Assembly: GCF_006715725.1 (NCBI RefSeq)
Contig: NZ_VFNU01000001.1
Location: forward strand, 3,844,001-3,908,000
Reading direction: 5' to 3'
DNA: 64,000 nucleotides
From: Nocardioides sp. SLBN-35
GTDB lineage: Bacteria > Actinomycetota > Actinomycetes > Propionibacteriales > Nocardioidaceae
Both the position numbers and the translations under genes were made by a program. This document shows positions 51,362 to 58,257 of the stretch, one piece after another (the first letter of the stretch is position 1; each line of letters begins with the position of its first letter). The notes under the pieces are model-generated. The model ran no database searches. It saw nothing but the letters and a program-made list of their open reading frames with translations, and was not told the DNA's origin.

Positions 51362-51798
51362 TCGGCACCTCCCGTCGTGGCGGCCGGACGCAGCTGCGGC
51401 AGCACCTCGCCGTGCGCGTGCTCGGCGAAGCCGACCTCGAGCTCGAAGCCGCGGCGCAGGTCGGCGTGGTCCACGCCGCTGATGTCGGCAACCAGCCGGG
51501 TGCCCTCCTCGAGGTCGACCAGGCCGACCGCGAGCGGGTAGGTGAACGCGGGGTCCTGCGGGTGGTGGACGACCGTCCAGCTGTGCAGCGTGGCTCGCCG
51601 GGTCGACTCGACCGTGTCCCACTCGAACGAGCGGCACGAGGGGCAGGCCGGGCCGGGAGGGTGACGCAGCGTCTTGCAGTCGGTGCAGCGCTGGATCTCC
51701 AGCCGGCCCTCGCGGGCGGCGGTGAAGAAGAACTCGTTGTCCTGGGTGACCGTCAGGCCGGGGACGGCGGTCCGTCGCTCCGGGGTGGCGTCGCTCAT
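51358..51798 (-). CDS. DUF35/OB-fold zinc-ribbon protein (ChsH2 C-terminal half)
   Basis: A 146-residue protein with a zinc ribbon C38-x2-C41...C52-x2-C55 (CTDCKTLRHPPGPACPSC) and a following OB-fold (GTRLVADISGVDHADLRRGF). In M. tuberculosis this domain is the C-terminal half of ChsH2 and is required by Ltp2. Here it is a separate gene, overlapping the MaoC-fold gene (51795) and the ChsH1-like gene, so the ChsH2 role seems split over two polypeptides. Confidence 0.87.
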   Translation of the reverse strand: MSDATPERRTAVPGLTVTQDNEFFFTAAREGRLEIQRCTDCKTLRHPPGPACPSCRSFEWDTVESTRRATLHSWTVVHHPQDPAFTYPLAVGLVDLEEGTRLVADISGVDHADLRRGFELEVGFAEHAHGEVLPQLRPAATTGGAE

Positions 51799-52361
51799 GC
51801 CGCGGGCTCCTTGGGTGCGTCCTTGGTGGTGGGGTCGAAGCGGAGGATCACGAACCTCTCGTCGACGAGCAGCTCGCCCGCCTGGTCGACGTACCGCTTG
51901 CGCAGCGTGATGAAGCAGCCGTTGCCGAGGCCGGTCCGCTTGATCGGGGAGATGTCCTCGATCGTGAAGTGGCAGGTGACCCGGGTGCCGGGCGTGAGCT
52001 CGCGGACGTACTCCTGCTCCTGGGCGGTCGCGACCACCGAGGTGAAGCCGTGCTCGTCGAGCAGCGCCAGCAGCCGCGAGTAGGCGTGGTCCTCCTGGAC
52101 GCCCTCGGCGCGCAGCGCCTGGACCTGCCGCCAGCGGCGGTAGCCCTGCATCACCCAGGTGGTGACCATGGCCGGCGGGCAGATCACGTCGTCACGGCCG
52201 GTGGCGCGTGCCGCCTCGGGGTCGACGTACACCGGGTTGTGGTCGTCGTGGGCCTCGACCCAGTTGCGGATCATCGCCTCGTTGACGGCGTACCGCGCCA
52301 CGCGGGGCGGCTCGGCCACCTCGCCGACGAACTCCCCGAACCGGGACTCGAGCTCCTCCAT
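51795..52361 (-). CDS. MaoC/FAS1-like dehydratase (ChsH2 N-terminal half)
   Basis: A 188-residue hotdog protein: VARYAVNEAMIRNWVEAHDD, HNPVYVDPEAARATGRDDVI and CPPAMVTTWVMQGYRRWRQV, as in FAS1-like and ChsH2 N-terminal MaoC domains. I chose the ATG at 52361, with AAGGA upstream; the frame is open far beyond only because of antisense coding. It is the first gene of the 18-kb operon and lies 31 bases from the KstR2-type palindrome. Together with the DUF35 gene and the ChsH1-like gene it should make a hydratase that feeds Ltp2. Confidence 0.87.
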   Translation of the reverse strand: MEELESRFGEFVGEVAEPPRVARYAVNEAMIRNWVEAHDDHNPVYVDPEAARATGRDDVICPPAMVTTWVMQGYRRWRQVQALRAEGVQEDHAYSRLLALLDEHGFTSVVATAQEQEYVRELTPGTRVTCHFTIEDISPIKRTGLGNGCFITLRKRYVDQAGELLVDERFVILRFDPTTKDAPKEPAA

Positions 52362-52392
52362 CGACCGTCCTTCGCCAGATCGCGCCTTCTTG

Positions 52393-52406
52393 AGCAAGCG
52401 CTTGGT
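52393..52406. promoter_or_regulatory. KstR2-type operator AGCAAGCGCTTGGT
   Basis: The 14 bases fit the published mycobacterial KstR2 consensus AnCAAGnnCTTGnT at every fixed position. It lies 31 bases before the start of the 18-kb operon and 147 bases before the KstR2-like TetR gene, where repressor binding would block the operon promoter. Confidence 0.8.
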
Positions 52407-52475
52407 TATTGGCCGTGGCACCGGCCCCTTCGCTCGGTCACCATGTCCGTCCCGGGCCCTCTCGCGCGAACGGCA

Positions 52476-52492
52476 CTCCCGCTGAGCGGGCA
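52476..52492. promoter_or_regulatory. Candidate operator site 2 (CTCCCGCTGAGCGGGCA)
   Basis: The most symmetric of the five sites: CCCGCT-G-AGCGGG is a perfect 13-base palindrome. It lies 61 bases upstream of the TetR gene at 52554 and shares the intergenic region with the KstR2-type operator, so two regulators may meet here. Confidence 0.55.
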
Positions 52493-52553
52493 CGTCTCCC
52501 CCGCGCTCCGGCCGACCGGAGAGAATCCGGGACGACCGACCAGGAGGAGCCCC

Positions 52554-53138
52554 ATGCGCACGATCACCGGCCGGCGTACCGAGATCATGGAGGTCGCGGC
52601 GGCGATGTTCGCCGAGCGCGGCATCGGCGCGACGACGGTCCGCGAGATCGGCGAGTCGGCCGGCGTGCTGTCGGGCAGCCTGTACCACCACTTCTCGTCG
52701 AAGGACGAGATCGTGCGCGAGGTGCTCGCCGACTTCATGGACCAGATCGAACGCGCCTTCTCGGCCGTCGCGGCCGCGTCCACCTCCCCGGAGGAGACCG
52801 TGCGCGGGTTGGTCCGCGCGACGCTGGAGTGCATCGACAGCCACCCGCACGCGACCCGGATCTACCAGCGCGACCGCGCCTACCTGCGCAAGCACGGCCT
52901 GCTGGACGCGATCGACACCAAGTCCCGCGCCGTACGCCGGCACTGGCGCACGGCGATCGACGCCGGGATCGCCTCCGGCGACTTCCGTGCCGAGGTACCG
53001 GGCGACGTGTTCTACCGCTCTCTGCGCGACACCCTGTGGGCCACCATGCACTGGCCGAACCGGGCGTCGTGGTCGACCGAGGAGTTCGCCGACCTGATGG
53101 CGTCGATGTTCCTCGGTGGCTTCCGGGCCGGCTCCTAG
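52554..53138 (+). CDS. TetR-family repressor, KstR2-like
   Basis: A 194-residue TetR regulator. The HTH region MEVAAAMFAERGIGATTVRE and IGESAGVLSGSLYHHFSSKD is close to that of M. tuberculosis KstR2, and the C-terminal ligand domain has matching length. In mycobacteria KstR2 is released by an indane-propionate CoA ester and controls ring C/D catabolism. A matching operator lies upstream of the divergent operon. GGAGGAG precedes the ATG at 52554. The actual ligand here may be another CoA thioester. Confidence 0.85.
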   Translation: MRTITGRRTEIMEVAAAMFAERGIGATTVREIGESAGVLSGSLYHHFSSKDEIVREVLADFMDQIERAFSAVAAASTSPEETVRGLVRATLECIDSHPHATRIYQRDRAYLRKHGLLDAIDTKSRAVRRHWRTAIDAGIASGDFRAEVPGDVFYRSLRDTLWATMHWPNRASWSTEEFADLMASMFLGGFRAGS

Positions 53139-53941
53139 GTGAGCCCGAACATCACCCGCGGCGAGACCGGCACTCCCCCGTCCGGCTCGGCGATGCCGTA
53201 CTCCGCGGCGGCCTCGGCGGTGACGACCACCGTTCCGGTCCGCCCGTGGACGGCGGGATCGGCGGCCAGTGCGGCGACCACGCGGCCCTGCAGCTCAGGC
53301 GTCTCGGCGTCGGAGACGGGTACGCCGGCGATGGACTCCAGGCCGCTGGCGAGCAGCTGCTCGGTGCGGACCAGGCCGGGCCACAGCGAGAGCACCGTGA
53401 CGCCGTCGGTGCCGAGCTCGAGCGCGAGGTCCTGGGTCATCTTGTCGAGGCCGGCCTTCCCGACGCCGTACAGCGTGGAGTGGAGGTAGGCGCGGGCGCC
53501 GACGGAGGAGACGTTGACGACCAGGCCGCTCCCCTGCGCGACGAGGATCGGCGCGGCGGCGTGGGTCGCGACGAAGTGGGCGCGCAGGCCGATCCCGACC
53601 AGGCTGTCCCAGTCCGACAACGGCCGCTCCCAGAACCGCTCGGGGCGCACGTGGTTCATCCGCGGCCCGGCCCAGACGTTGTTGACGAGCAGGTCCAGCC
53701 GGCGGTGCTCCTCGGCGACGCCGCGGACCAGCGCGGCGACCTCGGCGTCGTCCTCGTGGTGGCACGTGCGGGCGCTGCCGTGTCCGCCGGCAGCGTCGAC
53801 CCGGGCCACGGTCGCGGCCAGCCGGGACTCGTCGCGCCCGGACACCACGACCGTCCAGCCGGCCTCGGCGAGGCCGACCGCGATGCCCTGCCCGACCCCC
53901 TTGCTGCCACCGGTGACGAGGGCGACCCGCTCGCCGCTCAC
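53135..53941 (-). CDS. Short-chain dehydrogenase/reductase (SDR)
   Basis: A 268-residue SDR: VTGGSKGVGQGIAVGLAEAG, WTVVVSGRDESRLAATVARV, LDLLVNNVWAGPRMNH, NVSSVGARAYLHSTLYGVGK and LWPGLVRTEQ. Ser, Tyr and Lys are present. The unusual NNVWAGP replaces the common NNAG. This form, with the ALPILVAQG-type stretch, is seen in KEGG-style DHRS1-like SDRs. The C-terminal tail (EAAAEYGIAEPDGGVPVSPR) is distinctive. The GTG at 53941 overlaps the SnoaL-like gene stop; its end overlaps the TetR gene by four bases (convergent). Confidence 0.87.
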   Translation of the reverse strand: MSGERVALVTGGSKGVGQGIAVGLAEAGWTVVVSGRDESRLAATVARVDAAGGHGSARTCHHEDDAEVAALVRGVAEEHRRLDLLVNNVWAGPRMNHVRPERFWERPLSDWDSLVGIGLRAHFVATHAAAPILVAQGSGLVVNVSSVGARAYLHSTLYGVGKAGLDKMTQDLALELGTDGVTVLSLWPGLVRTEQLLASGLESIAGVPVSDAETPELQGRVVAALAADPAVHGRTGTVVVTAEAAAEYGIAEPDGGVPVSPRVMFGLT

Positions 53942-54438
53942 CGCAGCGACCCGCTCACCGTGAAGCCGTCGGCGAGCGGCTGCTCGAGGGTCCACAGAGT
54001 GGTGACGGCGGAGCGGGCGATGCGCCACTCGCCCTCCTCGAGGGCATAACCGTCGTCGTACTCGATGGCGCTGACCCGCTCCACCTGCGCGACCAGGTCG
54101 ACCTGCCGGAAGCGCAGCGTCCAGCGGCCCGTCGCCTCGGTGGCGCCGAGCACGTCGATGTCGGCGTGCAGGGCGTGGTGCATGTCGAGGACGGCGTAGC
54201 GGCCCTCGACCTTGCGCAGCGCGATGCCCTCGAACACCCCGACCAGGGCGTCGGCGCCCTCGAACCGGCCGATCCGCTCGCCGTAGTCGAGCACGGCGCC
54301 CTCGGCGACGAACGCGGCGCGGAACCCGGCGGGATCCTTGGCGTCGCAGGCGCGCAGGTAGCGGTGCTTGAGGGCCTTGATCTCCGCGACGGCCTCGAGC
54401 CGGGCGACGCGGTCGGCGAGCGTTCCTGGGGCGGTCAT
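53938..54438 (-). CDS. SnoaL-like (NTF2-fold) protein
   Basis: A 166-residue SnoaL_4 protein: DRVARLEAVAEIKALKHRYL, RACDAKDPAGFRAAFVAEGA, then ALRKVEGRYAVLDMHHALHA and ATGRWTLRFRQVDLV. Family members include ring-cleaving or isomerising enzymes and dehydratases in aromatic and steroid catabolism. The N-terminal LEAVAEIKALKHRYLRACD block (with R in LKHRYLR) is typical of aromatic-ring dioxygenase-small-subunit-like proteins. Coupled to the SDR at 53135. Its function is not known. Confidence 0.8.
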   Translation of the reverse strand: MTAPGTLADRVARLEAVAEIKALKHRYLRACDAKDPAGFRAAFVAEGAVLDYGERIGRFEGADALVGVFEGIALRKVEGRYAVLDMHHALHADIDVLGATEATGRWTLRFRQVDLVAQVERVSAIEYDDGYALEEGEWRIARSAVTTLWTLEQPLADGFTVSGSLR

Positions 54439-54526
54439 GCCAGCACTCTGACGGAGTCGCACCGGTCGCGGGAAGCGGCCTCCTGCTGGCCGGGAGCGAC
54501 CGGGTCGCGGCGGCCCCGGCCGGCAG

Positions 54527-54532
54527 TAGCAT
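54527..54532 (+). promoter_or_regulatory. -10 box TAGCAT for the flavin monooxygenase
   Basis: TAGCAT, then six bases (CCGGAC), then the GTG at 54539. No ribosome binding site, so a leaderless transcript is likely. Confidence 0.55.
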
Positions 54533-54538
54533 CCGGAC

Positions 54539-55705
54539 GTGAGCAACGAGGTCCTCATCGCCGTCGAAGAGCTCCTCCCCGGGATCGCCGAGCGGGCGCC
54601 CGCCGCTGAGGACGCGCGCCGGATCCCGGACGAGACCATGGCCGAGCTCGTCGGAGCGGGCGTGTTCCGCATGCTCCAGCCGAGCCGGTACGGCGGCCGC
54701 GAGGGCGACCCGCTCGAGTTCTACGAGGTCGTGCGGGCGATCGCCGGGGCGTGCGGCTCGACCGGCTGGGTCGCCGGGGTCGTCGGCTGCCACCCGTGGC
54801 AGGTCGCGCAGTACCCGGACGCGGCCCAGCAGGAGGTGTGGGGCGCCGATCCCGACACGCTGGTCGCGTCGTCGTACGCCCCCGTCGGGACGATCACCCG
54901 GGTCAAGGGCGGGTTCCGGCTGAGCGGACGGTGGAGCTTCTCGTCGGGCTGTGACCACGCGGCGTGGGCCACGCTCGGCGGCCTGCTGGTCGACGCGGAG
55001 GGCCGGCCCCAGGACTTCATGACCATGCTTCTGCCGCGCGCGGACTACACGATCATCGACGTGTGGGACGCGATGGGCCTGCGCGGCTCGGGCAGCAACG
55101 ACATCGTCGTGGACGACACGTTCGTGCCCGAGCACCGGGCGTTGCGCAACTACGAGCAGCACCAACTGCAGGCACCCGGGCGCGCCGTCAACACCGGCCC
55201 GCTCTACGCGATGCCGTTCGGCACCGTCTTCCCGATGGCGATCACCGCGCCGGTGATCGGCATCGCCGCCGGCGCCCACGAGCGCTACCTGGGCACGATG
55301 CGCGACCGGGTGCGGCTGAGCCTGGGCGGCGGCCGGTTCGCCGAGGACCCGCACGCGCACGTCACCGTCGCGCGCGCCGCCTCGGACATCGACGCCGCGA
55401 TCCTGCAGACCGAGCGCAGCGTCCGCGACATCTACGCGTGCGCGGTGCGGGGCGAGGAGATCCCGATGGACTGGCGGTTCCGGGCCCGCCGCGACCAGGT
55501 CACCTCGACCGAGCGCGCGCTTGCTGCGGTCGACGCACTCTTCAAGACCGCGGGCGGCTCCTCGCTGCGCCGCGGCAACCCGATCGAGCGGGCCTGGCGC
55601 GACGCCCACGCCGGCGGGGTCCACGTCGCGAACGACGTGGAGCGCGCGCTCACGATGTACGGACGCCACGCCTTCGGGCTCGACGTGGAGGACACGCTCG
55701 TCTGA
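54539..55705 (+). CDS. Flavin-dependent monooxygenase, HsaA-like
   Basis: A 388-residue acyl-CoA-dehydrogenase-fold hydroxylase of the HsaA/HpaH group: RMLQPSRYGGREGDPLEFYE, GACGSTGWVAGVVGCHPWQV, GGFRLSGRWSFSSGCDHAAW, DVWDAMGLRGSGSNDIVVDD and AGGVHVANDVERALTMYGRH. HsaA hydroxylates the aromatic A ring (3-HSA) of steroids with a flavin reductase partner (HsaB). No reductase, HsaC dioxygenase or HsaD hydrolase is in the window, so its exact aromatic substrate is not assured. Confidence 0.85.
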   Translation: MSNEVLIAVEELLPGIAERAPAAEDARRIPDETMAELVGAGVFRMLQPSRYGGREGDPLEFYEVVRAIAGACGSTGWVAGVVGCHPWQVAQYPDAAQQEVWGADPDTLVASSYAPVGTITRVKGGFRLSGRWSFSSGCDHAAWATLGGLLVDAEGRPQDFMTMLLPRADYTIIDVWDAMGLRGSGSNDIVVDDTFVPEHRALRNYEQHQLQAPGRAVNTGPLYAMPFGTVFPMAITAPVIGIAAGAHERYLGTMRDRVRLSLGGGRFAEDPHAHVTVARAASDIDAAILQTERSVRDIYACAVRGEEIPMDWRFRARRDQVTSTERALAAVDALFKTAGGSSLRRGNPIERAWRDAHAGGVHVANDVERALTMYGRHAFGLDVEDTLV

Positions 55706-55715
55706 CCCGGCCGGG

Positions 55716-57242
55716 TCAGCGCATCATGTCCTGCACCGCCCGCCACCCGAAGACCATGGCCGTGCCGATCGGCACGCCCGGCCCCGGGTAGCAGGCGCCC
55801 GACAGCGACGCGCTGGCGTTGCCGGTGGCGTAGAGCCCGGGCAGCGGCCGGTCGTCGACGCCGAGCACACGCGCGTCGACGTCGGTACGCAGCCCGCCCT
55901 TGGTGCCGAGGTCGGCGAGCACCAGCCTGGCGGCGTAGTACGGCGGCTGGTCGAGCGGGACCAGCGCCGGGTTGGGGCCGTCGCCGACCGCGAAGAACTG
56001 GTCGTACTCGTCGGTGCCGCGACCGAAGTCCCCGTCGGTGCCCGCCGCGGCGAAGGCGTTGAACCGGTCGAGCGTCGCCTGCAGGTCCTCGGCCGGAAGG
56101 CCGGTGTCGATGGCCAGCTCCGCAACGGTGTCCGCGCGCACCCAGGTGCCGGCGGCGAGGTGCTCCTCGGCGGGCGCGGCCGGCATCGTGATCGCCGGCG
56201 CCACCCCGCCGGAGCGGGAGTCGAACACGAACCAGGCGGGGATCCGGCCCGGCTCGGCCGAGAGCCGGCGGCCCATCTGGTCGTAGGGCAGCGACTCGTT
56301 CGCGAACCGACGGCCCTGCTGGTCGACCACGACGCCGCCGCGGAACCCGAGCGTGAAGGCCGCCTGGCCGTCCGGGGTGAGCAGGCCCGGGCACCACCAG
56401 CCCTCGTCCATCAGCTCGGTGGTCGCGCCGATCGCCACGGCGGCCGCGATCGGCTCCCCGGTGTTGGTCGCCGCCGGCGCCATCGCCCATGCGGCGGCAC
56501 CGGGGACGCCGTACTTGGTCCGGAGGTCCTGGTTGCGCTCGAAGCCGCCGCTGCCGAGCAGCACGCCGCGGCGCGCGGCGATCCGGCGCGCACCGCCGGC
56601 AGTGGCGGCGATGACGCCGACGACGCGGCCCTCGACCACGACGAGCTCGGTCATCTCGGTGCCGGTGCGGACGGTGCCGCCGTGGTCGTGGAAGGCATGG
56701 AGCAAGCGCCCGATCAAGGCCCGGCCACCGACGAGCGGCTGGTCCGGGTGGTGCCCCAGGCCCGCGCGGTCGCGGTCGACGGCGGGCCGCACGAGGTCGG
56801 CCAGCCCGGCGGGCAGCGCGTCGGCCGGCAGCGGGACCGGGACGATCGAGCGGCCGCCCGGCACCCGGCCGGGCGCGTCGAAGTAGTCGGGGAACGCCTG
56901 CGCCACCAGCTCGACCGCCGGCTCGGCCTCGAGCTCGGCGACCACCGCCGGCGCGGCCTCGAGGAAGGCCTCCTGACGCGCCGCCTCGGCCTCGCCGAGC
57001 AGCGCGCGGAGGTAGGTCCGGCCGGACTCGGTCGAGTCCGCCGATCCCGCACGACGGGTGACCTCGCTGCCCGGCAGCCAGGCGGCGGCGCCGGAGTACG
57101 CCGAGGTCCCGCCCAGCAGCGCGGACTTCTCCAGCACGACGGTGCTCAGTCCGTTGCGGGCGGCGGTGACCGCGGCCGCCATCGCGCCGGCTCCGGAGCC
57201 GACCACGACCACGTCGTAGGTCTCGTCGTACTGCGTGGTCAT
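55716..57242 (-). CDS. FAD-dependent dehydrogenase, 3-ketosteroid delta1-dehydrogenase (KstD)-like
   Basis: A 508-residue flavoprotein of the KstD/fumarate reductase group: Rossmann motif VVVVGSGAGAMAAAVTAARN with GLSTVVLEKS, GGTSAYSGAAAWLP, RGVLLGSGGFERNQDL, and the C-terminal SGACYPGPGVPIGTAMVFGW, whose Tyr-Pro-Gly-Pro-Gly aligns with the KstD catalytic Tyr/Gly region. KstD introduces the C1-C2 double bond in ring A of 3-ketosteroids. Length and motifs fit; some members of this group act on other ketones. A candidate operator lies upstream at 57309. Confidence 0.85.
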   Translation of the reverse strand: MTTQYDETYDVVVVGSGAGAMAAAVTAARNGLSTVVLEKSALLGGTSAYSGAAAWLPGSEVTRRAGSADSTESGRTYLRALLGEAEAARQEAFLEAAPAVVAELEAEPAVELVAQAFPDYFDAPGRVPGGRSIVPVPLPADALPAGLADLVRPAVDRDRAGLGHHPDQPLVGGRALIGRLLHAFHDHGGTVRTGTEMTELVVVEGRVVGVIAATAGGARRIAARRGVLLGSGGFERNQDLRTKYGVPGAAAWAMAPAATNTGEPIAAAVAIGATTELMDEGWWCPGLLTPDGQAAFTLGFRGGVVVDQQGRRFANESLPYDQMGRRLSAEPGRIPAWFVFDSRSGGVAPAITMPAAPAEEHLAAGTWVRADTVAELAIDTGLPAEDLQATLDRFNAFAAAGTDGDFGRGTDEYDQFFAVGDGPNPALVPLDQPPYYAARLVLADLGTKGGLRTDVDARVLGVDDRPLPGLYATGNASASLSGACYPGPGVPIGTAMVFGWRAVQDMMR

Positions 57243-57308
57243 CGGGCCTCCTGCGTCGCGGACGTTCCGGCCCACCTTGGCGGCGTCGTCGCGACGGCGC
57301 CGGTCCGG

Positions 57309-57325
57309 CTCCCGATCAGCGGAAG
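57309..57325. promoter_or_regulatory. Candidate operator site 3 (CTCCCGATCAGCGGAAG)
   Basis: Third copy of the TCCCGMTSAGCGGR motif, 67 bases upstream of the KstD-like gene start at 57242. It overlaps the IclR stop codon (57316-57318). Confidence 0.45.
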
Positions 57326-58104
57326 GACGCCAGCCGGTGGGCGACCGCCCGCGTCGCGCGCACCACCATCGGGGCGAGCTGCTCGAAGTCGATCTGCGGC
57401 CCGCCGACCAGCGAGATCCCGCCACACGGCCCGTCGCGGCCGATGATCGGCGCCGCGACGCAGCCGAGTCGCAGGTGGTTGCGCCCCCGGTCGAGTACGA
57501 CGCCCGCCCGGGCCCGGACCCGCACCAGCTCGCGGTGCAGGGCGACCAGGTCGACCCGCCTCTTGTCCGAGGCCTGTGCGAGCTGGACGGCGACCAGCGC
57601 GTCGACCTCCTCGGGAGGCAGGAACGCCAGCTGGGCCTTGCCGATCAGCGCCCACGACGCCGGCAGCCGTCCGCCGACCCGGCTCGGGACACGTGCGGCG
57701 AGGGCACCGCCGACCTTGTCCAGGATCCGCACGTCCGCACCCTCCAGCACGCCGAGGTGGACGACCAGCCCGGTCTCCAGGTGCAGGCTGCGCAGGGTCT
57801 CGGCCGCCGCGGCACGCAGGTCCATCTCGGGGGCATCGCCGCCACCGAGGCCGAGCGCCCGACTGCCGAGCGCGTAGCCGGCCGGCGTGTGGCGCACCCA
57901 GTCGAGCGCGATCAGCTGGTTGAGGATCCGGTGCGCGGTCGACCGGGGCAGCCCGGTCGCGTCCTGCACGTCCTCGAGCGAGAGCCGCGACGACGGCGAC
58001 CCGAAGGCGACCATGATCGTGGTCATCCGTTCGACCATCGACGGCGGGCGCTCCTCGGCCCGGTCCCGGTCGGCCCTCTCGAGGACTCCGCCCGACGTGC
58101 TCAT
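57316..58104 (-). CDS. IclR-family transcriptional regulator
   Basis: A 262-residue regulator: winged HTH (SLEDVQDATGLPRSTAHRIL, NQLIALDWVRHTPAGYAL) and a GAF-like effector domain (ETGLVVHLGVLEGADVRILD to the end) with GCVAAPIIGRDGPCGGISL. I chose the ATG at 58104, preceded by GAGGTGG. Divergent from the OYE-like gene, with a KstR2-type palindrome in the spacer. It may bind the second repeat motif (five sites); that link is inference. IclR proteins often sense aromatic acids or CoA intermediates. Confidence 0.9.
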   Translation of the reverse strand: MSTSGGVLERADRDRAEERPPSMVERMTTIMVAFGSPSSRLSLEDVQDATGLPRSTAHRILNQLIALDWVRHTPAGYALGSRALGLGGGDAPEMDLRAAAAETLRSLHLETGLVVHLGVLEGADVRILDKVGGALAARVPSRVGGRLPASWALIGKAQLAFLPPEEVDALVAVQLAQASDKRRVDLVALHRELVRVRARAGVVLDRGRNHLRLGCVAAPIIGRDGPCGGISLVGGPQIDFEQLAPMVVRATRAVAHRLASFR

Positions 58105-58134
58105 CGCCACCTCCTGCTCGAGTTCGGGCACTTT

Positions 58135-58148
58135 AGCAAGCACTTGCT
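58135..58148. promoter_or_regulatory. KstR2-type operator AGCAAGCACTTGCT
   Basis: Fits AnCAAGnnCTTGnT at every fixed position, and the AGCAAG/CTTGCT arms are perfectly symmetric. It lies between the IclR gene (start 58104) and the OYE-like gene (start 58258), 30 bases from the former. An extra CTTGG lies just after the site. Confidence 0.8.
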
Positions 58149-58245
58149 TGGTTAATGAAGGGCTTTGCGAATCCGTCTCGGTGGGCAGCCCCGTCGACCT
58201 TTCCGGTGTGCGGGAGCACGACGGGCCCGGAACGGCCCGGAACGG

Positions 58246-58251
58246 CAGGCT
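58246..58251 (+). promoter_or_regulatory. -10-like box CAGGCT before the OYE-type gene
   Basis: CAGGCT, then six bases, then the GTG at 58258, giving leaderless spacing. The box is weaker than the TANNNT boxes elsewhere. Confidence 0.4.
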
Positions 58252-58257
58252 GCGCGC

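Noticed and set aside
52362..52553. A KstR-type site TnnAACnnGTTnnA in the divergent region
   Set aside because: No such match was found; only the KstR2-type palindrome and the second motif are present.
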